DNA of 64,000 nucleotides from Bacillota bacterium (GTDB taxonomy: Bacteria; Bacillota; Clostridia; Acetivibrionales; DSM-2933): positions 1 through 64,000 of the forward strand of contig JAEYYB010000180.1 of NCBI GenBank assembly GCA_023430975.1. The letters are read 5' to 3'. The notes under the pieces were generated by a model. That model was not told where the DNA came from, did no database searches, and was given only the letters and a program-made list of their open reading frames with translations. Positions 1 through 6,229 of this stretch are shown here, piece after piece. The translations under genes were made by a program, and so were the position numbers. The number at the start of each line of letters is the position of its first letter. Positions within the stretch are counted from its first letter, which is position 1.

Positions 1-250
1 AGTTAATAATGAATTTCGGCAGTGCTGACCTTGTTATGAACACAGACAACCATATGTATTATGAATATCCGTAATGAAGTAGGGATGGAATCCTGAGGTA
101 ACAACGGAAGGGTGGAGCAACGGTCATACGCTAAAAGAAAAGAACTGACAAGTTTGCCAGTTCCATTAGAATCTTATCGAACCGCCATATACCGAACGGT
201 ACGTACGGTGGTGTGAGAGGTCGGCGGTTAGTCACCGCCTCCTACTCGAT
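1..250 (+). mobile_element. Group II intron, 3' end (domains V and VI), 5' part outside the window
   Basis: The 3' part of a group II self-splicing intron. Domain V is at about 181-214: a lower stem ACCGCC/GGTGGT and an upper stem TACCG-AA-CGGTA, with the catalytic CGC in the lower stem. Domain VI follows at about 215-250. Its stem GAGAGG pairs with CCT-A-CTC and leaves A244 bulged as the branch-point adenosine, seven positions from the expected 3' splice site after T250 (intron end CTCGAT). A 6-bp hairpin GAACTG/CAGTTC at 141-162 precedes domain V. The reverse transcriptase ORF, if present, lies upstream of base 1. The host sequence after 250 is a gene on the opposite strand, so the intron is antisense to it. 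Identification rests on secondary structure and recognisable domain V/VI sequence; the class is not assigned. Confidence 0.85.
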
Positions 251-349
251 TGAGGTGCCATTAATCAAGCCAATTGATCCCATTATATTGATAATCGAAG
301 TAACAACCAATAAGGCTGCATTGATCCATGCTTTCTTTGTTCTGCCCAT
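242..349 (-). pseudogene. Truncated TspO/MBR-like membrane protein, N-terminal fragment cut by the intron
   Basis: A minus-strand reading frame opens with ATG at 349-347 behind a good ribosome binding site (TCGGAGG, 6-7 nt spacing). It encodes one hydrophobic helix (MGRTKKAWINAALLVVTSII, then NIMGSIGLINGT). The frame enters intron sequence at about 250 and stops at 242, giving 35 codons. The N-terminus resembles, from memory, the first helix of clostridial TspO/MBR-family (tryptophan-rich sensory) proteins, where an NG(T/L)SQ motif follows; the rest of the gene would lie beyond the intron. Because the intron is in the opposite orientation, splicing could not repair this mRNA, so the gene is probably dead. 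Family assignment is tentative; being a real interrupted gene is better supported by the start signals. Confidence 0.5.
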
Positions 350-375
350 ATGAAACCTCCGACTTTCTCATGACT

Positions 376-404
376 CTTATATAGTTTTTACCTATGCAAT
401 TCAA
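376..404 (-). promoter_or_regulatory. Probable sigma-A promoter of the interrupted minus-strand gene
   Basis: On the minus strand TTGAAT (404-399) and TATAAG (381-376) are separated by exactly 17 nt and lie about 27 nt upstream of the ATG at 349. This supports the fragment being the start of a once-functional gene. Confidence 0.45.
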
Positions 405-587
405 TTACTATAGAACATTGTGTAAGGATGTGGCTATTTTATGATGCCTCAAAGGATCTGTTAGGGAAGCACTCTTTAACAGAAAAGACCTGACAAATGC
501 GATTATTCTGTCCAAAATGAATTCCTCGATTTAGATATAACAAGGAAAATTTCCAATGGGTGGAACTGTTTTGTTATTAATGTGCAT

Positions 588-616
588 TTGTCAAGACATC
601 AAAAATATGTTATCAT
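588..616 (+). promoter_or_regulatory. Probable promoter of the pfl operon
   Basis: TTGTCA (588-593) and TATCAT (611-616) are spaced by 17 nt and would give a leader of roughly 95 nt before pflB. The remainder of the gap between the interrupted gene and pflB (about 405-698) shows no convincing ORF or RNA. Known anaerobic regulators such as Rex often act near such promoters, but I did not identify an operator. Confidence 0.4.
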
Positions 617-716
617 GTATACAATATACAATAACCATCGCTGCAAGGCTTGTTAATAAAGGGATGCGGTAAAATAAGAAGAAAACATCACAAAAATTAT
701 GTTGAGGAGAATGTAT

Positions 717-2936
717 ATGAATTCAAAATATAAACAAGGTAAATGGTGCAAAGAAATTGACGTTAGAGACTTTATTCAAAAAAATTACACACCCTATGAT
801 GGGGATGAAAGTTTTTTAGCTCAACCGACTGATTCCACGATAAAACTTTGGTCAAAAGTAAAAGAATTGATGAAGGTTGAAAGGGAAAGAGGAGGAATAA
901 TAGATATCGATACAAAGACTATATCCACCATAGTTTCTCATGAGCCTGGTTATATTGATAAAGAACTTGAGAAAATTGTCGGTTTGCAGGCAGATGAACC
1001 TCTTAAAAGGACAATTATGCCATTTGGAGGAATCAGGATGGTACGTTCATCCCTTAAAGCCTATGACAGGCCGATGGACCCGAATGTTGAAAATGTATTC
1101 AAATATAGGAAAACACATAATGATGGAGTATTTGATGCATTTACAGATGAAATGAAAAAGGCTCGTCATACAGGTATTATTACAGGCCTACCTGATTCTT
1201 ATGGAAGGGGAAGGATTATCGGTGATTATAGAAGGGTTGCCCTTTATGGAGTTGATTATTTAATACAAAAGAAGAAAGAAGCAAAATCAAATTATGTTTT
1301 TGATATAATGAACTCGCCTATTATAAGACAAAGAGAAGAAATAAGCGAACACATAAGAGCATTGGAAGAACTTAAATTAATGGCAGCAAGCTATGGTTAT
1401 GATATCGGTAAGCCTGCACAAAATACATTGGAAGCAATACAATGGCTTTATTTTGGATATTTGGCAGCTGTAAAAGAGCAGAATGGTGCTGCTATGAGTT
1501 TGGGAAGAGTGTCTACTTTCCTGGATATTTATTCAGAGAAGGATTTAGAAGAAGGCAGGTTTACGGAAGAACAGATACAGGAAATAGTTGACCATTTTGT
1601 TATGAAACTTAGAATGGTCAGATTCCTGCGTACTCCGGCTTATGATGAACTTTTCTCGGGAGATCCCACATGGATTACTGAAGCTTTTGCAGGTATGGGT
1701 TTGGATGGCAGGCATATGGTAACAAAAATGTCTTATAGATTATTAAACACGCTGGTGAACTTAGGTCCGGCACCTGAACCTAATATGACGGTGCTATGGT
1801 CAAGTAAGCTTCCCACGAACTTTAAAAAATATTGTGCCAAGTTGTCGATAGAAACTTCATCAATTCAATATGAGAATGATGATTTGATGAGGGAAAAGTT
1901 TGGTGATGACTATGGGATTGCCTGCTGTGTTTCTGCCATGAAATTAGGTAAACAGATGCAGTTTTTTGGTGCTAGGGCAAATCTTGCAAAATCCTTATTA
2001 TATGCAATAAATGGCGGTAAGGATGAAATAACAGGAGAACAGGTAGGTCCCCTTATAGCACCTATAACATCCGAATATCTTGACTATGAAGAAGTAATGC
2101 AGAGATTTGATATGACAATGGACTGGCTCTCCAAACTTTATATTAATACACTCAATATTATACACTATATGCATGATAAATATTGCTATGAAAGAATTCA
2201 AATGGCATTGCATGATGAAGAAATTCTAAGAACCTCGGCATGTGGACTTGCGGGCCTATCTGTTGTAGTTGACTCCCTTTCGGCTATAAAACATGCAAAA
2301 GTCAGAGTTATAAGAAATGAACAAGGATTGATAACCGATTATGAAATTGAAGGGGACTATCCTAAATTTGGTAATAACAATCCGGTAGTAGATGATATTG
2401 CAGTTGATCTTGTAAAGACGTTTATGAATAAACTCAGCAAGCATAAAACATATAGAGATAGTAAACCTACAATGTCAATTCTTACAATAACGTCAAATGT
2501 TGTTTATGGTAAAAAAACAGGAAGCACTCCTGACGGCAGAAAACACGGTGAACCATTTGCACCAGGTGCAAATCCTATGCATAACAGGGATACAAAAGGG
2601 TGTATAGCTTCCATGGCATCTGTATCGAAAATTCCATTTGATTATAGTGAAGATGGAATATCCTATACATTTTCCATAGTACCAGGTGCATTGGGAAAGA
2701 CTGATGATGATAAACTGGACAATCTTGTATCATTGATGGATGGATATTTTGATGAGAGTGGGCATCATATTAATGTAAATGTGCTCAATAAGGAAGTTCT
2801 GATTGATGCTATGGAACATCCAGAAGAGTATCCGCAGCTTACAATTAGGGTTTCCGGATATGCGGTAAACTTTATAAAGCTCACTAGAGAACAGCAAATA
2901 GATGTTATAAACAGAACATTTCATGAAAGGTTTTAA
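717..2936 (+). CDS. pflB: Formate C-acetyltransferase (pyruvate formate-lyase)
   Basis: Cytosolic glycyl-radical enzyme that converts pyruvate and CoA to acetyl-CoA and formate in anaerobic fermentation. The product from ATG 717 is 739 residues, normal for the family. The adjacent catalytic cysteines are visible at residues 403-404 (GIACCVSAMK), and the glycyl-radical loop near the C-terminus reads RVSGYAVNF with the radical glycine at about 714. The frame is open from ATG 699, but GAGGAG at 704-709 sits correctly only for ATG 717 (MNSKYKQ), so that start is preferred. pflA begins 5 nt after the stop, so the two are one operon. The next transporter gene probably handles the formate. All key residues are present and nothing suggests inactivation. 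Confidence 0.95.
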   Translation: MNSKYKQGKWCKEIDVRDFIQKNYTPYDGDESFLAQPTDSTIKLWSKVKELMKVERERGGIIDIDTKTISTIVSHEPGYIDKELEKIVGLQADEPLKRTIMPFGGIRMVRSSLKAYDRPMDPNVENVFKYRKTHNDGVFDAFTDEMKKARHTGIITGLPDSYGRGRIIGDYRRVALYGVDYLIQKKKEAKSNYVFDIMNSPIIRQREEISEHIRALEELKLMAASYGYDIGKPAQNTLEAIQWLYFGYLAAVKEQNGAAMSLGRVSTFLDIYSEKDLEEGRFTEEQIQEIVDHFVMKLRMVRFLRTPAYDELFSGDPTWITEAFAGMGLDGRHMVTKMSYRLLNTLVNLGPAPEPNMTVLWSSKLPTNFKKYCAKLSIETSSIQYENDDLMREKFGDDYGIACCVSAMKLGKQMQFFGARANLAKSLLYAINGGKDEITGEQVGPLIAPITSEYLDYEEVMQRFDMTMDWLSKLYINTLNIIHYMHDKYCYERIQMALHDEEILRTSACGLAGLSVVVDSLSAIKHAKVRVIRNEQGLITDYEIEGDYPKFGNNNPVVDDIAVDLVKTFMNKLSKHKTYRDSKPTMSILTITSNVVYGKKTGSTPDGRKHGEPFAPGANPMHNRDTKGCIASMASVSKIPFDYSEDGISYTFSIVPGALGKTDDDKLDNLVSLMDGYFDESGHHINVNVLNKEVLIDAMEHPEEYPQLTIRVSGYAVNFIKLTREQQIDVINRTFHERF

Positions 2937-2941
2937 TTAAA

Positions 2942-3661
2942 ATGACAGGAAATATTCACTCGGTTGAAACATGTGGTACTTTAGATGGACCGGGGCTTAG
3001 ATATGTAATTTTTTTACAAGGGTGCCAGTTGAGATGCAAATACTGTCATAATCCTGATACATGGGCTTTTAACGGCGGCAAACAGTTTACACCAGAAGAA
3101 GTTATAGAGGATATTTTAAAATACAAGTCATTCATAAAACGTGGTGGAGTCACCTTTTCCGGAGGTGAGCCTCTACTGCAAGCTGAATTTGTTAAAGAGG
3201 TTTTGCAGCTATGTAAGAAATATGGAATCCATACAGCCATTGATACATCAGGCAGTGTTCCATTATCATTGTGTGCAGGTGCACTGGATGAGGTTGACCT
3301 TGTACTGTTGGACATTAAACATATAGATACCGGTATGTGTAAAATCCTTACAGGTATGGGTAATGAGAATACAATAAAAATGCTGGACTATCTTGAGGAA
3401 AAGAAAAAGGATGTGTGGATAAGGCATGTTATTGTTCCCGGTTTCACAGAGGATTATATAGCATTGGAGAAAATGGCTGATTATCTGTCCCGGTACACAG
3501 TTATTAGAAAAATTGAATTGCTTCCTTTTCACAAAATGGGAGAATATAAATGGGAAAGCCTTGGCTTTGATTATGAATTGCTTCATACAAATGAGCCCAC
3601 CAAGGAGTCCATTAATAAGATAAGGAATATTTTTAAAAAATATAATTTTAATGTTGTTTAG
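2942..3661 (+). CDS. pflA: Pyruvate formate-lyase activating enzyme (radical SAM)
   Basis: Generates the glycyl radical on PflB using S-adenosylmethionine and a [4Fe-4S] cluster. The 239-residue protein has the radical-SAM CxxxCxxC motif at Cys28, Cys32 and Cys35 (GCQLRCKYCHNPDTW). The SAM-binding GGE motif follows (VTFSGGEPLL), and the length matches PflA. It starts 5 nt after pflB stops and is almost certainly co-transcribed and translationally coupled. Only one activating enzyme and one glycyl-radical enzyme are present here, so the pairing is unambiguous. The gene ends just before a nested palindromic repeat that separates it from the formate channel gene. Confidence 0.95.
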   Translation: MTGNIHSVETCGTLDGPGLRYVIFLQGCQLRCKYCHNPDTWAFNGGKQFTPEEVIEDILKYKSFIKRGGVTFSGGEPLLQAEFVKEVLQLCKKYGIHTAIDTSGSVPLSLCAGALDEVDLVLLDIKHIDTGMCKILTGMGNENTIKMLDYLEEKKKDVWIRHVIVPGFTEDYIALEKMADYLSRYTVIRKIELLPFHKMGEYKWESLGFDYELLHTNEPTKESINKIRNIFKKYNFNVV

Positions 3662-3672
3662 TCATTCCTTAT

Positions 3673-3854
3673 ATTAAAAGTGCTAATAACCTTATATTTG
3701 GAGGAGCAAATAACGAACGGTTCAAAATAATTAATCTTCATTTGGCAAAGCAAAATAACGAGCGATTTTCGTTGTTTTGTGATAGACAAATGGTAAGAGT
3801 AATTGATTTTAATGGATTTGCGACGGACAAATGTAAGATATTATTCACTTTAAT
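3673..3854. repeat. Palindromic repeat, copy A, with a diverged copy nested inside
   Basis: The outer element has the family ends ATTAAAAGTG (3673) and CACTTTAAT (to 3854). Its left half (to about 3725, GAGCAAATAACGAACGGTTC) and right half (from about 3814, GGATTTGCGACGGACAAATG) match the 97-bp copy at 58719. Between them, about 3728-3812, lies a degenerate second copy in the same orientation, recognisable by CATTTGGC, AGCAAAATAACGAGCG and GACAAATGGTAAGAG. The composite occupies the intergenic region directly before the formate channel gene and ends about 14 nt before its ribosome binding site. Confidence 0.85.
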
Positions 3855-3881
3855 AGATGAATTTGCTGGAGGAGAGTCATA

Positions 3882-4721
3882 ATGGCAAACTTTTTAAGTC
3901 CTGATCAGATAACAAAATATACTGAAGAAGTTGGAATAAAAAAAGCTAGTACAGGCATTTTTAACAGCTTTATGCTTGCATTTATGGGTGGCATGTTTAT
4001 CGCTTTAGCGTCTATAGGAAGCATTATTGCGACATGTACAATACAAAATTTCAGCCTGGCTGCTTTAATATCAGGTATAATATTTTCAACCGGACTAATG
4101 ATGGTCGTTATTGCGGGTGGGGCATTATTTACAGGTAATGTACTTATTATTATTTCGGTTCTGCAAAAAAAGGTTTCGACGATAAGTATGTTTATTAATT
4201 TAGGGATATCTTTTATTGGCAATCTTGTTGGGGCACTGTTTACAGTTGTTATTATTCACTTTTCAGGAGCATTGGAAGGTGCCAATGGTGCCATATTGGC
4301 AAAACTAATTACCAAAGCTGCCCACAAAGTAGAGTATCCATTCTCAAAAGCTTTTTTGCTGGGGGTTTTGTGCAATATCCTTGTTTGTCTAGCGGTGTGG
4401 ATGATGTCTTCTGCTAAAGATACAAGCGGAAAAGTCCTGGCATGCTTTTTCCCAATTACTTTGTTTATTCTAAGTGGCTATGAACATATTGTTGCAAATA
4501 TGTTCTATATTCCGGCAGGCATTCTGGTACGCACGAATGCAGACTATGTTCAGATGTCCGGGGTATCAAGCAATATTGTTTCCCAGATAACATTTAGCGG
4601 GCTTATAGATAATTTTATACCTGTTCTTCTTGGAAACTTTGTAGGTGGAATAATTATTGGTGTAGCCTACAGTACTATCTATACTGTAAACAATATCAAA
4701 TTACCCGGTATTGGGAAGTAA
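3882..4721 (+). CDS. Formate/nitrite transporter family channel (FocA/NirC-like)
   Basis: A 279-residue polytopic membrane protein of the formate/nitrite transporter (FNT) family, which forms pentameric anion channels. The family pattern of six hydrophobic helices is visible. So are the glycine-rich helix near residues 25-35, the AGGALFTGN segment of transmembrane helix 2 and the helix-5 region LSGYEHIVANMFYIPAG. GGAGGAG lies 7 nt before the ATG. It lies downstream of pflB-pflA on the same strand, so formate export or uptake is the likely role. A 220-nt gap holding a nested palindromic repeat separates it from pflA, so it may be transcribed separately. Nitrite transport (NirC) cannot be excluded, but no nitrite reductase gene is nearby. 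Confidence 0.88.
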   Translation: MANFLSPDQITKYTEEVGIKKASTGIFNSFMLAFMGGMFIALASIGSIIATCTIQNFSLAALISGIIFSTGLMMVVIAGGALFTGNVLIIISVLQKKVSTISMFINLGISFIGNLVGALFTVVIIHFSGALEGANGAILAKLITKAAHKVEYPFSKAFLLGVLCNILVCLAVWMMSSAKDTSGKVLACFFPITLFILSGYEHIVANMFYIPAGILVRTNADYVQMSGVSSNIVSQITFSGLIDNFIPVLLGNFVGGIIIGVAYSTIYTVNNIKLPGIGK

Positions 4722-4887
4722 TTAACGATACACAACCCATCTTTTCTTATATCGGTTCAAGCTGAAGTAGATAACTTCATGAATAAATAGGAGAAATAAT
4801 AGCTAAAATAACAAGAGCTGTCATTAATCATTGAAATAAGAAATTGCAGATGCATTAAAATATATTAATTACGCAGGAGGAAGTACT

Positions 4888-5655
4888 ATGTCAGATTTAT
4901 TTGACTTACAAGGGAAAGTAGCGGTTATAACAGGAGCATCTTCCGGATTAGGTGTACAATTTGCAAAAGTTCTTGCTAAACATGGAGCAAATATAGCTAT
5001 TGTTGCAAGGCGGGTTGAAAAGCTGGAAGCCGTAAAAGCAGATATTGAAAAACTCGGTGTAAAATGTTTATCACTAAGATGTGACGTATCAAAAACTGAA
5101 GATATAAAGAGTGCAGTAAGCAAGATTAATGAGCATTTTGGAACTATTGATATCCTGGTAAATAATGCGGGTATTGGGTTGTTCGGACCGGCAGAAGAGC
5201 AGTCCGATGAACTATGGGAAACAATGATGAGCGTTAACTTGAATGGAGCATACTATTTTTCACGTGAAGTTGGAAAAATTATGATTGGAAAGAAATATGG
5301 GAGAATAATCAATATTGGTTCGATACACAGTACTGTTGCAATGACAGGATTACCTTTAACCGCATACTGTACCACTAAAGGCGGGCTGGAAATGTTGACA
5401 AAATCACTGGCAAATGAGTGGGCAAAATACAATATCACAGTCAATTCAATCGGACCTGGATACTTTCCAAGTGAAATGACTGAAGATGTACTTGCAAATG
5501 AAGATTTTATGAAAGTTATAAAGTCAAATTGTCCTATGGGAAGGCCAGGAAGAGATGGTGAACTAGACGGAGCTATACTATACTTCGCTTCAGATGCATC
5601 AAGTTATACTACAGGGCAGTTATTAACAATTGATGGCGGCTGGACAACTATATAA
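4888..5655 (+). CDS. Short-chain dehydrogenase/reductase, gluconate 5-dehydrogenase-like
   Basis: A 255-residue classical SDR oxidoreductase that uses NAD(P)H. The N-terminal nucleotide-binding glycine motif is TGASSGLG (about residues 16-23), NNAG follows near residue 90, and the catalytic tyrosine-lysine pair is AYCTTKGG near residues 155-165, preceded by the serine region NIGSIHS. The C-terminal LLTIDGGWTTI ending is typical. The N-terminal FDLQGKVAVITG pattern and length resemble gluconate 5-dehydrogenase/KduD-type SDRs acting on sugar acids, but substrate cannot be set from sequence. It has its own strong site (AGGAGG) and stands alone between the formate channel and the FtsK gene. Confidence 0.85.
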   Translation: MSDLFDLQGKVAVITGASSGLGVQFAKVLAKHGANIAIVARRVEKLEAVKADIEKLGVKCLSLRCDVSKTEDIKSAVSKINEHFGTIDILVNNAGIGLFGPAEEQSDELWETMMSVNLNGAYYFSREVGKIMIGKKYGRIINIGSIHSTVAMTGLPLTAYCTTKGGLEMLTKSLANEWAKYNITVNSIGPGYFPSEMTEDVLANEDFMKVIKSNCPMGRPGRDGELDGAILYFASDASSYTTGQLLTIDGGWTTI

Positions 5656-5849
5656 AAGAAGCAGCAGGCAACAATCAGGATAGTCCAAGGTATGGTATCC
5701 CGAAGTTATTTTGAAATACAAAATGATTTATATTTGCTGCTGTTTAACCTTTTTTTAGCAAGCCATTAAGGTCTTTATAGTTTTACATGTGTGATCTTTG
5801 TTGTGATAGATAAGAATTATATTAATAAGTTCATGACGAAGGGTGGCAT

Positions 5850-5945
5850 ATGAAGTATGACAAGGCATATCGTCTGGGCTATACACTACTTATCCGAAAC
5901 ATATTTTTTACTAAATGTTTTGCAATAATCATTTTATTTTTTTAA
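5850..5945 (+). other. Possible 31-codon ORF of unknown function
   Basis: An ATG at 5850 preceded by GAAGGGTGG opens a short frame (MKYDKAYRLGYTLLIRNIFF, then TKCFAIIILFF). The predicted peptide has a polar N-terminus and a hydrophobic tail. The tail is encoded by a perfect AT-rich inverted repeat, so the hydrophobicity may simply reflect base composition. I do not recognise it. The rest of the 5656-6193 gap otherwise holds a palindromic repeat and no gene. Confidence 0.2.
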
Positions 5946-5961
5946 TTATTGCAAAACATTT
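5913..5961. repeat. Perfect 17-bp inverted repeat with a 15-nt loop
   Basis: AAATGTTTTGCAATAAT (5913-5929) is exactly repeated in inverse at 5945-5961, around a T-rich loop. There is no clear U-tract after the right arm, so a standard terminator is doubtful. It could be a strong mRNA hairpin or the remains of an insertion. Confidence 0.7.
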
Positions 5962-6079
5962 TCCATATATATTTATTATTCCTGGTACATAAGGAATGAT
6001 CAAGATATTACTTTCAAACTAAAAAATTCTATATTTTATTAAGTTAAGTTTAATTCAAAAAATGTCGAAAATGTGCTAT

Positions 6080-6179
6080 ATTAAAAAGTGATAAAATTTT
6101 ATATTTGTCTGTCGCAAATCTCGTTGAAACATTCGTTATTTGCTCTGCCAAATGTAAGATTATTATTAACACTTTTAAT
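6080..6179. repeat. Palindromic repeat, copy B (100 bp)
   Basis: Complete element with ends ATTAAAAAGTG and CACTTTTAAT, carrying the family core TTTGTCTGTCGCAAAT ... CGTTATTTGCTCTGCCAAAT. It is in the same orientation as copy D and opposite to copy E. It ends about 50 nt before the likely start codon of the FtsK gene, so it is probably part of that gene's 5' leader. Confidence 0.85.
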
Positions 6180-6229
6180 ATATATTAAATTGAATGATAA
6201 TTCTAATGATGAAGGGTATGTTTATACGA

